Shown piece by piece: positions 1 to 12,300 of a stretch of DNA of 64,000 nt. Positions within the stretch are counted from its first letter, which is position 1. The number at the start of each line of letters is the position of its first letter. Position numbers and translations under genes: made by a program. Origin of the DNA: Gari tellinella (Eukaryota; Mollusca; Bivalvia; Cardiida; Psammobiidae); NCBI GenBank assembly GCA_922989275.2, contig OV277858.1, positions 12,197,527-12,261,526 on the forward strand. Reading direction: 5' to 3'. The notes beneath the pieces were generated by a model, which was not told where the DNA came from, searched no databases, and worked only from the letters and a program-made list of their open reading frames with translations.

Positions 1-292
1 TAAGAAAAGCAATCTTCTCTTAATTTCCGGCATTTTACACTAAGTATTTGATGATTCACTCTTAGAAAGTGAAAATAGCAAGGAAAATTCTAAACTCGAC
101 AAATTCATTAAATAATTATTTTAACATTTCTTAACTCGACAAGTTTACTAAATACGAAAATTATATATGTCTTAGAGCTCGGCCATTTCAACTAAGCATT
201 TGGGGATTCCCTCTTACACAGATGCAAAAACTAAGACAATTTTCAACTGGAAACATTTACTATATAATTTCCTTAAAACGTTAAAAAACTGT

Positions 293-594
293 TGATTGTT
301 GATGGATTGATTTTATTTTGGCAATAGTGGCATAACATGGCAGCACAAATGCATTCACATATCATTCAATTTATAACAAATAATGCTTACACATGAAAAT
401 GCACATAATATGCTCACTAATACCAATGATTGCACATAAAAAGGAACTTGTTTTTGCCCTTATTTCCATTGTGGTCCCCTATAGTAGTGGCAGTTCGATG
501 CATTGATTATACATATACAACATTTTAATTTAATGATATGAAAATATTTACCAAGATTTCAATATCACATAGTTTCTGAAAATATCAAATCACC
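293..594. other. Unrecognised segment absent from copy B
   Basis: This stretch interrupts the alignment between copy A and the copy at 11.5-12.2 kb. It contains no ORF and no clear terminal repeats. It may be an insertion in A or a deletion in B. Confidence 0.35.
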
Positions 595-712
595 CTCTCT
601 TAACTCTTTATTTTTTTCTAAGATGAATACACTGACGTTAATGAAGCAGTTATTATTTTCTGAGAATAGTTAGAATAGTTAGTTTGTTGAATGAAATTCA
701 TTTATAGACATA

Positions 713-1694
713 CATATGTGTGACTATGGGTAAATTCATTATTCGGGACCGTTTTCGGGAGTTTGTTCGGTCCGTGTTTTAGCTTTGCTATTTGGTGACG
801 TTTGTTCCGGGAGTTATTTCCAATTCATTCTGGCAGCAGTATTCGACGAAGAAAGATCTAGTTTTTACAATTCTAAACTTTAATTTACTTAAATATTAGC
901 TTTAATAGTTCGAGGAATAGTTTGGTAAGCTGTCTATTGTCTTCATTGGTTGATTATTTCAACGGGTGCATTGGTTCTATTGATATTTCGGTGTAGGTTA
1001 GAGTTGACAGATTTTCGGCTTATTCGCGCCATTACCGTTTCGCGCCTTTTCTATTCGTCCTTAAATTCTTTAAATTCCTTTCGACTGTCAAAGACAATAA
1101 CTATATTTGCTCATGTCAAACTAGCATGCTAATTAAACCATTTGTTACAGTTCACAACACAAAGCACATAGAGAGAGAGACCTGGCGTGGAAGTTCACTA
1201 TACCATATATTTTGGTGAGTTATAAATGTATTGTCAATGTACCATTGTTTTATATGTCTATGTTAATTTGCTCAGCATTGCTTTAAGGTTGAGACATTCA
1301 TTAGCATTATTATAAGTTTAAATAGGATGGATAGGCATATAATTTATGTTTATAAGAAACCATTTATAGTATAACACTGGTAAGCATTGTAAAGGTAGCT
1401 GGACGCTCGGCATCCAGCTATGGTTACAATGTGGAGAGTGGAGAACATTTTAAATGTGAATAGAAGTCATAAAGTTACGTGTATAGGCAACATTGTTGTC
1501 GGAACCCATGTTTGAATATTTCTTACGTATGTCGTTTCAGAACTGACTGAATACTGACTGAATACCTTAGGATCTTTGGTACGGAGCAACCGTATGATAT
1601 TTATGTGCTATGGTATTGGTAATGTAACCGTGAGAGAAATAAATATAAACTACACTCTTTGGCCAAGTATTTATTGATCTACCCAAGGAGTTTA
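713..1694 (+). mobile_element. Possible solo LTR-like insertion
   Basis: About 980 bp is present here but missing at the matching point of copy B (near 11,890). The segment starts near TGTGTGAC, ends near TTTACA (the TGT...ACA pattern of LTRs) and has an AATAAA signal at about 1,638, some 50 bp before its end. I find no exact target duplication, and no gag or pol remnant. A solo LTR is the likeliest reading, but an unrelated insertion is possible. Confidence 0.3.
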
Positions 1695-1961
1695 CATATA
1701 CGTTTCGCGGAAGCTAGTGGGCCGTTTGTGTTTGAGTTGTTTCGTAAAAGTGGGTCCACTTCGGGGTGGTATGACGTCATTACAAATGACTGAGGGTACC
1801 GTTTAAGACATTATTACCTATGGTCTTCATCGCCAAAATGTGATAAAGACCGATATATATAATCAATATATATATTTAAGTAATAAATGGTAACTTTATG
1901 TACCACAACTAGCGTAATGACATAATTAGTTCCATAACAATAATTAATCGAATTTCAACGA

Positions 1962-2023
1962 TGTCACTGTGGCTCAATAGGGAACGAGTTGAACTAGCAT
2001 ATCGGGGATAGCAGGTTCGAACG
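1962..2023 (+). repeat. tRNA-like sequence (SINE head), copy A
   Basis: An A-box-like TGGCTCAATAGG (1,970-1,981) and a B-box GGTTCGAAC (2,014-2,022) are spaced as in a tRNA. The arms do not pair fully, so this is a tRNA-derived repeat rather than a working tRNA. Confidence 0.55.
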
Positions 2024-2306
2024 ATTCAAAAACCTGCTAAGCTTATAGTTTCCAAATGTTCGGTACAATTATACTCCTTCTCCGTATACTGTCGTCTGCT
2101 TCCACTATGTTGTCTGAAATATCGTTTTAAAGTAGTACGACTATTTTAATTACGACTATTTTAATTCAAATGCACGTTCCAAGCAGTTTTAATCCTAATC
2201 AGACCCCGCGTTATGTGGTGTTTCATTATGATTCAATTTATTTTAAATTACAATGTGCAAATAGAATGGATACAGCTATAGATCCAAACTTGTTTGCCAG
2301 TAATAT

Positions 2307-3335
2307 TTAACCCTCAATCGGACCTTTGAGCAACTATCCTATTGATACTTATGGGGACCATTGGACCCCATTTTATAACTTTGATTTGTTTCTTAGTCAA
2401 GATAGGTATTTATTACATAACACATGCTATACTATTAATGACTTGATTTATGTTGTATTGTAGCGATGACACGGAAACGTAAATATTACAGTTACCATGG
2501 TAACCAGTGACCATAGTAACACAAAAAATAAGGTTTGTTTTGCAATAAAATATACTTTTGCACAAAATGTACAGATGGCAAGATGTGGGCATATTAATCA
2601 CTATATATATATATATATATATTGTTATATTAATAGATCATCTTTTACAGAAAAATGTAATATTTTGAAGAAAAAAATGGCAAAAAAAGGTTGGGGTCCA
2701 GTGGACCCCACATAATGATTATGCATACTAACATGGACTATAATGCAATTTTGTAACTATGACTGATTTGAAAACGTTATAAGTTGAATATATGTCACCA
2801 AACAACTTACTAGCTAATCAATCTAGTGAATATGTCAAGCTTTATATCTGCTTCTAATTATTTCATAGCAAGAATTGCCCAATTGATTCGATATGTCAGT
2901 TTGCATGTCAAAACTCCGTGCAGTATGTAGTATGACGATTGCATTGAGACAATAACGGATAAAATACATATGAGTGAACTAGTAAGGCAAACACATATAT
3001 ATGTATATATATTGCATTTTACAAACACACAACTTCAAATTGTTATAAGATATACAAGTTTTAACTAATAATTGCTTTACAAATGTTTTATGACCATCTG
3101 CTTCACATGTCTGATAAGCATCATGTATGAGTTCTACATGCATTTGCAGGTGCTAAAACAGGCTGGTTTAACCTAATGGTACACTTCAAATTTTGTATCA
3201 TTTGAATGAAAATTGATTTGAGGTTTAAAGCCCTCACCATCATTTGCATTTATTGCGATACATTAATGAAATAACAAGAAATTGTATTAAACATAAGGTA
3301 TATATGAGTCAACAGTACGGGATTTAAAGGGTTAA
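2307..3335. mobile_element. Possible TTAA-flanked piggyBac-like MITE
   Basis: The segment starts TTAACCCTCAATCGG and ends GGGATTTAAAGGGTTAA, matching the TTAA target and CCC-beginning ends of piggyBac-type elements, although the inverted repeats are imperfect. Inside are two similar palindromes, TGGGGACCATTGGACCCCA at about 2,353 and GGGGTCCAGTGGACCCC at about 2,694, and a (TA)n run near 2,602. No transposase is visible. Confidence 0.35.
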
Positions 3336-4244
3336 CGAAGATTTACAATCTCCATATATTAGGGCAAGACAAATTTAAGAGTAACATAAGCTGCTCTGGG
3401 ACTTTTCAGCTTCAAAATACATTCTGCTTAACACGCCACAACACTAAACTCATGAAGTGGTAGTAATATATATTGCTTAGCAATACAGTAGAGCATTTAG
3501 ATAGAATGTTACAAAGCAATGAAAATGTGCCCGTTAACGTATAGACAATGTCACATTTAACTGTGAATTTGTAACATACAGTTACCTTTTTAAAAAATAT
3601 AAAGCTATCAACTGCTCAGACAGAACATTTCTTTTCTTAAATATTTTTAAAATAATAAAACAACAAAAAGGGATGTTTTAATCAGAAATGTGCAGTATAT
3701 ATCTCAGCTTTGTCTGACTGTTACAATATACGAATATATTTGCTTATAATCTAAAATTGACTATTTTGTACAATGGTACAGCGAGCACATAGTAGGCGAC
3801 ATTACAGTACGGACACTTACAACAGATAAATAGTTTGATTAAATAAATATTGAAACGCCGAAATCATACACTTGGCTGATCGTACATCTCTATCGCTAGT
3901 AAATCGAATAAATATTAACGGAACAGAGAGAAGTTTAATCACTGCGCTAGGGTCATTGAACACGATGACTTGTTAAGCTGTTATATGTGCCATTATACAA
4001 ACTGACATACGGTCCCATATATTGTAAATCTGTCAACTAAATTGTGTATACTACATAGTGATGAGATCTGAAACTGACAAGACACAATTAAAGTCAACAA
4101 AATGGATACATTATCTTTCTGTCTCCAACGCACACGCATGCAAACACAACCAACACATGTTCGCCATACGGTTGCTTTGTAACTATTGATTTGATTATAA
4201 AAAAGAACAGCCCAGTTAAGGCATAAGGATGATATTCCAAAGTA
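3336..4244. other. No recognisable feature
   Basis: AT-rich sequence without a coding signal, tandem array or terminal repeats that I can support. Confidence 0.4.
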
Positions 4245-5478
4245 ATAAATAAATACGAAAAAGACTCAAGCAGGAAACGTAACACGAACAATACACCCAC
4301 CTCTCAAGCAGAACACACACATACACACAGTCATACCATAACACACACACAAACACGCACGCAATACCATTTCTTCATCCACACGCTAACATAACACACA
4401 CACACACACGCACGCAATACCATTTCTTCATCCACACACTAAATAGAAAACACACGCAAGACAAACATAAAGCAAAGTGAACATAGGAGCCCGCATTGGT
4501 ACGGTCAGTAGCAATCAATAATTAATTATACATTAATTATTAACAGCCACTGGGGGGTTAAACCTGGGTTTAGGGGCGCCCAACCTCACTCTTATCTCCT
4601 ATATTCACCAAGACGAACATTGTACATAAAATATAAAACCTGTTCCACAACCTTACAATCAAAAAGACCGCCAACACAGTAAGTAACTACATGTAAAACA
4701 TCCAACAACAATTCTATGACAAGATTATTAGTGACACGGGAAGGAATTAAACATTCAAGCCCGTGCTAAAAATAACCCAATATGGCAACAGTCAAATTGT
4801 ACTCAAGCGACTAGTCTGTAGTCACGAGTAACTGTGAGACATGGATGGGTTCAGGGTACGACAGAGAGGGAGAGAAAAAAAAATCACGAAAATCCGACAT
4901 AACTCTCCCGGTTAAAGACGGCTTTAGAGATACATCATCATGTAGTGCTAAGCCCTGTCTGTCGTCGCACAATCAAAGAGGAAAGCATGGTTATCAATTG
5001 TAGATTGATCGATAACCAAACGTGAAGTGCGTAGCAATATAGTTGGATCATAATCTTTTTTGAGGAAAAATCTAATACGTTTCACAAACAGGTTTGGAAA
5101 ATGCATATGTCCAAGAATCTTACGAAGTCTGTAAATCACATCACCATAAAACTCCGGATGTGAAATACCGTGCCGTAGAAAAGACTTTAAGTTACAGTTA
5201 TACTTGTTAATGAGGGGAAGATTTCTATAAAATAATTTAGAAAATGTTTTACGAAGTTTATGAAATCTGTACCCCTGTTTAAGAAGCTTTTCAGTAATAG
5301 TTTTATTACGAATGTGGAAGTCCTCAACAGAGGTACAGGCCCTAGCAAAACGAATAAGTTGTGAAATATAAACCCCGTAAGATGTAGAACGGGGAACGTC
5401 GCCATCTAGATGAGGATAATTTACAATACTAAAATCAAAATCATCTCGTTTATCGTAAATCTTAGAAGAAACATGTTA
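4245..5478 (-). mobile_element. 5'-truncated retroelement: RT-protein C-terminus plus 3' UTR
   Basis: Read on the minus strand, an open frame from about 5,478 to the stop at 4,948 contains KIYDKRDDFDF, then YGVYISQLIRFARAC, LLKQGYRFHKLRKTFSK and GISHPEFYGDVIYRLRK. This block is familiar from the C-termini of reverse-transcriptase proteins repeated in many mollusc and cnidarian genomes; I cannot name the clade. The frame closes just upstream, so only the C-terminal ~175 residues survive, in one frame and without internal stops. About 700 bp of 3' UTR follows (4,245-4,947), ending near GTATTTATT. The same 3' UTR recurs alone at 7,966-8,624. Within the UTR is a CA-rich tract with a ~56-bp duplication (4,353 and 4,409). 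Confidence 0.6.
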
Positions 5479-6499
5479 GTATATATGATTTTTTCTTTGA
5501 GTAATGTAGTGAATAGGTTAAGGCATGTAGGATCATGATGAAACATATTAAATGATATATGTTGCGGGCCATTTCACATAGACTAAAGATATATCAATAC
5601 GACAGAAAATCAGTTTGGATTTAGAAAACACGACACATAGTTTCTATCCAACCATTGTGCGATACTTTTTGATCCACTTTAAACAGCAGTTTATATATTA
5701 ATGACTACGTTCGATTTAGTCAGGTGTCGTGCTAAGCGTCGCTTTCCGCTCCCTAAATGACACATATGACAGTTAGACGACACACACGTTTGGTGCCGAT
5801 GTTTTATGCTGACTATTCGTGGTGATTTGCAACCTAAAATGCGTTTTAACTAACAGATCCCGACCATTTTGGTAAATGACATTATCAATTATGATCAAAA
5901 GAGCATTATGCAATCTCTAAATGCTCCGCACATCAAGAATAACTTACATAAGCAGTGTCCTCATTGAATCATGATTCAAATTGAATGAAAATAATATGAA
6001 TAAAACATGATATTTTAGTTCGGGCATATGCAGTTTTTGGACAATTCATTTTGGATAAACAAGTTTTAATATTGAGGTAAGACAATAGTTTTACTGACAA
6101 ACAGTTATTTCCAATGACCATCAAAATCTTATCGTTGTAAAATTAATTTTACTTTACCTTAGAGTCCCATGGTGCTTTCAGAACTTTTTTTAATATCTGA
6201 AATACAATAACGGATACTAATTATAAAATCAATCCGTATGGGCCAAACTGATCTATGAAATGTTGAAAACAGACCTAAATCACCAAAAAGGGCAATTTAA
6301 AACCATAACAAACCGAAAATAAAACTTCTGACATACACAATACCGCCCGGCTTAGTGTCACGTGATACGGCCGGTATCAACTTCATAGTGTGCAGCCGTG
6401 TTCAGAATATTGCTATACACAGTTCAACACAACTGTAGTCAAACGAAAGCAACGAGGGTAAGTATTTATGCGTATTTTAGGGCCCATCGTATGGCCTAA
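5479..6499. other. No recognisable feature
   Basis: AT-rich, with no supported ORF or repeat. A short GC patch at about 6,345-6,400 contains CGGCCGGTAT, which I cannot assign. Confidence 0.35.
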
Positions 6500-7735
6500 C
6501 AGTAAACGCCCTGTTCATCCAGCTGTCAGTCTCTCCGCCCGTCCCTCAGTAAGTCATTCAGACTTTCACACTTTTTTGTACGCTCTCTAACTCTAATATT
6601 TTTATCTGATCTTCCACAAACTTGCTGAAAATGTGTAATTAATAAAATGTAAGCCAGGCTCGATAACTACTCAAGTTGCATTAGGCATGTCGGAGTTATA
6701 ACCCTTGAAATATTAAAAAATGACCTTTTCAGTATTGTCCACTCTCTAACGGAAACAGTTTTTATCGTAATGCACTAAAGGGCTTGACATGTTTATTAAT
6801 ATAGAATCTAGGTCCAGGACGAATACTGCTAAAATCGCTTAAGGTATGTCTGAGTTTTTGCCCTTTCAGTATTAAAAAATGATTGTTTCAGCTCTTTTGT
6901 TTATCTTCAACACAAACAAATGTTGTATTGGATCTTCGCCAAACGTGCTTAAAATGCTCATTAATATAAAATCTAGGTTTAGTTTGAATAATACAAAATT
7001 CGCATAAAGCACGTAGGAATAATTGCCCTTATATTATTAAAAGTGACTGTTTTAGCCTTTTTGTTCTCTAACACTAAGAGTTTTTATCGGGACTTCATCA
7101 AATTTGCATTTAATGTTTATTAATATCGAATCCTGTTCCAGTTTGATTACTACTAGAATCACATGTGGCATGTCTGAGTTTTTGCCGTTTAAGTATTAAA
7201 AATGATTGTTTTAAGCACTTTATATTAATACTTTTATTGGATCTTCACCAAACTTGCATAAAAATATATAACATTTTATTTGTTTGATTACTTCTAAAAT
7301 CGTATGAGGCATGTCGGAGTATTTTCCCTTTAATTATTAAAAAATGACTGTTTCAGCCTTTTTTGCTCTCAAACACAAATAGCTGTTATCGGATATTCAC
7401 CAAACTTGCATTAAATGTTCATTAATATAAAATCTAGGTACTACTAAATCGAAAAAAGTATGTCTAAGGGTTTGTCCTTTATGTATTGAAAATGACTATT
7501 TCAGCGTTTTTGCTCGTTAACACAAACACTTTTAATTTGATATTCTCTAAACTTGCTGAAAGTGTTTATTAATATAAATTCAAGGTTAAGTTAGATCACT
7601 ACTAAAATCGGATAAGGTATATCTGAGTTATTGCCCTTTAATTATTAAAAAGTGACCGTTTCAGTAGTTTTGCTCTCTAACACAAATAGTTGTTATCAGA
7701 TCTTCACCAAACTTGCATTAAATATTAATCGTTGT
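6500..7735 (+). repeat. Tandem array of about eight ~155-bp units
   Basis: A phrase like 'ttatcggatcttcaccaaacttgc' recurs near 6,603, 6,760, 6,928, 7,091, 7,232, 7,385, 7,535 and 7,690, with 'ttgcccttt' and 'attaaaaaatga' between copies. The array starts after a pyrimidine-rich 'ccgcccgtccctc' stretch, as do the hairpin-ended arrays further on. Units are diverged and the right end is cut by the repeat at 7,735. Probably an old member of the pearl/HINE-like class. Confidence 0.7.
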
Positions 7736-7925
7736 TAAGAAAAAAAAGATCGTACCCTGTCTGGCTCGAACCTGCTACCCCCGTCATGCCAGGCAGAGTC
7801 GCTATCGATTGAGCTACGGCGACTTCGTTGAAATTTGGCTTGTTAGTTAATTATATTGTGAACCTAATTATGTATTTACGCTTATGTATAGACACTGTTT
7901 TATTCAATTAATTATATATTCTACT
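7735..7925 (-). repeat. tRNA-like-ended dispersed repeat, copy C
   Basis: Minus-strand copy of the right end of repeats A and B. On that strand, upstream sequence containing 'cataattaggttcac' is followed by GTAGCTCAATCGATAG (A box), GCAGGTTCGAGCC (B box) and, about 20 nt later, a run of Ts. The T-run looks like a Pol III terminator. It is truncated on its upstream side by the retroelement fragment at 7,966. Confidence 0.6.
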
Positions 7926-7965
7926 TATTCTCGGACAATGCTTGCTGCTTTATAAACGGGAGAAG

Positions 7966-8624
7966 AAAACAATAAATACAAAAGAAGACTCAAGCAGGAA
8001 ACGCAACACAAACAATACACCCATCTCTAACGCAGAACACACACACAGCCATACCATAACAAGCACACACACACACACACGCAATACCATTCCTTAATCT
8101 ACACACTAAATAAAAATCAACACGCAAGACAAACATAAAGCTAAGTGAACATAGGAGCCCGCCTTGGTACGGTCAGTAGCAATCAATAATCAATTATAAA
8201 TTAATTAATTATGAACAACCACTGGGGGGTTAAACCTGGGTTTAGGGGCGCCCAACCTCACACTTATCTCCTATATTCACCTATAAAGACGAACAGTGTA
8301 CATAAAATATAAACCCTGTTCCACAACCTTACAATAAAAAAGACCGCCAGCACAGTAAGTAAATACATGTAAAACATCTAACAAAATTCTCTGACAGGAT
8401 TATTAGTAACACGGGAAAGAATTAAACATTCAAGCCCGTGTTAAAAATAACCCACTATGGCAACGGTAAAATTGTACTCAAGCGAATAGTCTGTAGTCAC
8501 GAGTAACTGTAAGACATGGGAGGGTTTAGGGTACGACAGAGAGGGAGAGAAAAACCAAAGCACGAAAATCCGACATAACTCTCCCGGTTAAGGACGGCTT
8601 TAGAGATACATCATCATGTAGTGC
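7966..8624 (-). mobile_element. 3'-UTR-only copy of the retroelement at 4,245
   Basis: Aligns throughout with 4,245-4,947 in the same orientation. Shared landmarks are 'gactcaagcaggaaacg', the CA-rich tract, 'actggggggttaaacctggg' and 'cataactctcccggtta'. It stops within a few bases of the coding boundary, so this is a severely 5'-truncated insertion. It lacks the extra ~56-bp CA-tract duplication seen in the first copy. Confidence 0.7.
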
Positions 8625-8639
8625 AACTACACCGCAAAT

Positions 8640-8850
8640 TAACAGTCACACATGTTAGTATGCGAGAAAAGTGACGTCATTTTAGTCGGGGAAATCCCTG
8701 ACAACGGCAATATTTTACTCTTACTTTTGTTTCACTAACTAAATACTTAAGTATTTTCTTAGAGTAAAAGTTAGAGAAAAATAATCTTAGTTGAAAATGT
8801 TAGAGTTTAGAAAATTCTTAGTTAAATACTAAGAATGTTTCAGAATACGG
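8640..8850. mobile_element. AT-rich foldback MITE-like segment
   Basis: Contains nested inverted motifs (CTAACTAAATACTTAAG against TTTTCTTAGAGTAAAAGTTAG) and ends CTAAGAATGTTTCAGAATACGG. This end resembles the GGGTCCGTTTTCTGAAGC end at 11,495 in reverse. No coding content. Confidence 0.4.
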
Positions 8851-8854
8851 CCCC

Positions 8855-11530
8855 AGGTCAGAATCCAACCCGATGTGTGGCCCCCTTTGACATCAAATGA
8901 CTAGCCGTATTTTCAATCTTGAAATGCGTATGTATGGCAATAAAATTTAATGACAATATAAATTGACGACAACTTCCAATTGTGTACTTCAAACTTTGCC
9001 CCGGGGGACATCGTCTCATTTTACCATGGCAGGTATACAGTTAGACTTTTTTACAACTGATGTTGGAATGTGTGTAATAACTCAAACTAAAAAAATCTCA
9101 GCTTAAAATTAAAACAAGAAAATACAATAAGTTAAAATTGTCATAGCCTACACGGTTAGAGCTCTAACGATAAAGTTGCTTTTACACGTAAACAATTAAT
9201 TGAGGCAGTATCCAGTGTAGATTGACTCTATTGTATTGCGACACTAATATATCTGTGACACTTCGGTTACAAGCTCACACGCCGTTATCATGCTGGAATA
9301 TATCTAAAATATGATATTATTGTCCTAAGAGATAAATGTATCATAAAACAGGAATACAATTGCATACTATTATAATAGATTGTGTTTTTAAAAAGCTTAA
9401 CTCTACATTGAGCTAACCTTTTGTATTTACAAAAACACCCGAATGATTTTAATAAGGCTATACAACCAACCGTTCACCAGTTTGTTATTCTATTTCGTTG
9501 TACAGTCAAACCTGTTATAGCGACCGTCCCTATATAACGACTATTTGTCTTAGCCGACCATAAAAATCCCTCCCAACACATTTTCCTTTATGTTAAGACT
9601 GTGTATACCGACAAACCTGTGTTACGCGACTAACGACCGTAATATGCCGCTCCCAAAGTCACATGTCCCTATTTAACGATCCCGGTTTGCAGCGACTCGA
9701 TAATTGCCGGTCATTATCGATTTTTCAGTTTTCATTTCCGGGAGGCGAATATTCCTTTGTTTGTATGTCAGATCAAAATGTCTAGTGTTTATTTAGTTAT
9801 CCTAAAAAGTGATATACAACATCTTTGTTTAATGTTCATTTAAATTATGTTTGATAATATTTCATTCTGAAAAAAAGATTTCCGAAATTTTGATTTATAA
9901 ACAAGTAATTCACGTTCCAAAACTGCATGTTATAGTTTGTGAATAGACAAATTGTGGTAAATAGTTCAACGGCGATCTTGATTTGGGAATGAATTTGGGG
10001 AATTGAGCTACCGAAAAGCAGTTAAATATAAAACTAACTATTAGAACTCGACAAAAAATGCTTTTCTTACCCCGAAAATAACTATTCCGGGGATGATATA
10101 CGATTAAAAGGGTTAAAAAGTCGTTCCAAACCCAACACTCCATTACGAAAGAACGGATAGGGGAAATTTTGTCGTATCATGAAACGCCGGCGTATCATAA
10201 TCGTAAATTGTGCGAAAATACCCGTGTAATTAACATTTTATATGCATGTAAACCGACAGTTAGCTTCTTGAATTGATTTTCGTACGATACATTATGAAAA
10301 ATCACATTAGAAAACAAAGCGATATTCCGAAATTGTGTAGCAGAACTTCTATGCACATTCCTATATGCCGTTGCGAACACTTGGATTTCGGCATATGTGT
10401 ATTAGTGTGTTACAAGTAAAAAGATGGTTCTTAAGCGTCTTTCTTCCGTCGGTTTTACAAAGTATTTTTTTTCTACTTTGTAAGACTGTTTTTTTAATAG
10501 AAGATATTGACAAATAAAACGACGTTAAAAATAGCGCTGTCATATTTTGAAATTGACTTGAACAAAATGGCGGGGCGATAACATTATAGACGCGACACTA
10601 AACGTGGACATTTCGGGAAAGATTTACCTGTGAGAGAGACAACAGAGGCAAAAAACAACTAACACACTCTGGGATCGAATTCTTACTCCATAAGACGCGA
10701 TTCTGAATATGAATTATACAGTAAATAGACTGAGAAAGCGATCCTAAATTGGACACATGTTTATCAGATACAACGGAATTGAAGGACAAATTTAAACTTT
10801 TGCGTCGAACCTGTTACGGAATAAATCTCTAAAAAGACCAGACCGACGAATATTTCAGCTGATTGATTGGATCATTTATAGTATTTGATCAACTGGGGAT
10901 GAATAGTCGACAAGTTAAATAAGTAGATATATTTGTCATAATAGCAATGCAACTTTGTTTGAAAATATAGAAAATGATCTTCTTAATTATTGCTTTTGGT
11001 AGAAAGGGTTAATATATAATTTTATTCAGAGAAACATCCATATGGTGTTCATTTGTATACTAATTTACCCCTGAAAACTGATAACCTGACTTATGCGACT
11101 ACCTGTCGTATGTGACCTTATTGTGTCTCTCCCATTGAAGGTCACATAAGACAGGTTTGACTGTATTCAGATTGCCTTTGTCACTGACCTTTAGCATGGT
11201 GCACACTGTTAGTCTGTATTAGTTCTGATAAGCATTTACACTAGCAAAGAAATGTTTTTAACCGGAGTATATCTACACCTTAATTTCTAAATCAATATTC
11301 GAAATTGTATACCGGTATTATGTTCTGCTTTAACAAAAATGAATTTATTTGTCAAACATGTTTTAGAAAGCATTGACTGATAGTGAATATAAAGTGATGA
11401 TATAATCATTTAAAGCAGGACAAGTATTTGATTACTGGACATTACACACATATTAAAACGTGTAGTAACGCTTAAAATATATATAGATCATGGGTCCGTT
11501 TTCTGAAGCATTCTAAGATATTTTTGCTCT
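8855..11530 (+). repeat. Segmental duplication block 1, left copy
   Basis: 8,855-9,502 and 11,166-11,530 align, in inverted orientation and in order, with 58,055-56,858. Shared phrases include 'gtacttc.aactttgcccc', 'tatattgactctattgta', 'ccgttatcatgctg', 'cattgacctttagcatg' and 'cacatattaaaacgtgtag'. The only large difference is the 1.66-kb pogo-like element (9,503-11,163), absent from the right copy. No ORF is shared, so this is non-coding duplicated sequence or an old repeat. Confidence 0.75.
9503..11163. mobile_element. pogo/Tc1-like DNA transposon, non-autonomous
   Basis: Begins CAGTCAAACCTGTTATAG and ends in the reverse complement of CAGTCAAACCTGTCTTATG, flanked by a TA on each side (9,501-9,502 and 11,164-11,165). 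These ends and the TA duplication are typical of the pogo/Tigger branch of Tc1/mariner elements. The paralogous site at 57,337-57,338 has a single TA and no insert, which fixes both boundaries. No intact transposase is present, and I could not identify a decayed one inside. Confidence 0.85.
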
Positions 11531-12252
11531 CTAATTAAAACAATATTCTCTTAAATTTCGGCACTTTACTAAAGCGTTTGATGAGTTTACCTATTTTTTA
11601 ACTCGACACATTTAATGAAAATGATAATTATTCTTTTAGAAAATATTGTCTTAGTTTACCGCCATTTCAACTAAATAGTTGGGTATTCTCTCTTAGAAAG
11701 ATGAAACATCTAAGAAAATTCTCAACTGACCAAATTGACTATATAATTTTCTTAAAAATTCAGTAAAAGCTTACCATCTCTTAACGCTTTAGACTTTTAT
11801 AAAATGGAAACACTAACTTTTGAAAAACAACACTTATTGAATCAGTATAGTTAGGATAGATAATTCATTGAGTACAAATCGGTATATACCTTTAGATACG
11901 TTTAGCTGTGGCTTTTGTGCCGACGTTTGTGTTTTGAGTGGTTTCGGAAATTTGGGTCAACTTCGCGAGTGGCTAACGTCATTACAAACGACTAAGGGTA
12001 CCGTTTAAGTCATTATTATTTATGGTCTTCATCGCAAAATCGTGAAAAATATTTATATTTATTTAAAATCTATATTTGAGTAATAAATGATCATTTTATG
12101 TACAAGAACTGTCATGAGTGCATGATTAGTTCCACAATTATAACCAACTAACTAACGGAATTTCAAGAAAGTCGTCGTGGCTCAATAGAGAACGAGCTTA
12201 ACATGTCGTGAGTAGCAGGTTCGAACCACAAAGGGTACGATCTTTGTTTTTT
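11495..12252 (+). repeat. Dispersed repeat, copy B, with tRNA-like right end
   Basis: Starts at GGGTCCGTTTTCTGAAGC and runs colinearly with copy A (1-2,030) minus two insertions. It ends with a tRNA-like unit (12,171-12,241; B box GGTTCGAACC at 12,218) followed by a T-rich tract (12,242-12,252). Its first ~35 bp also appear, inverted, beside the LINE end at 56,858-56,895. No protein-coding content. Confidence 0.65.
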
Positions 12253-12300
12253 AAAGGCTTTATTTTAAAAAAATCTTCTATATTTTCATTGATTCGTTTT

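Larger units (their letters stand above)
1..2030 (+). repeat. Dispersed repeat, copy A, with tRNA-like right end
   Basis: Three stretches (about 1-292, 595-715 and 1695-2030) align in order and on the same strand with 11,530-12,241. Shared phrases include 'actatataatt' near 270 and 11,750, 'gggtaccgtttaag' at about 1,795 and 11,996, and 'gcaggttcgaac' near 2,011. Copy A carries two extra segments (293-594 and about 713-1,694) that copy B lacks. The family has no recognisable protein. The left end probably lies just outside the window, because copy B begins about 35 bp further out with GGGTCCGTTTTCTGAAGC. It could be a MITE-type element or a composite with a SINE head. Confidence 0.65.
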
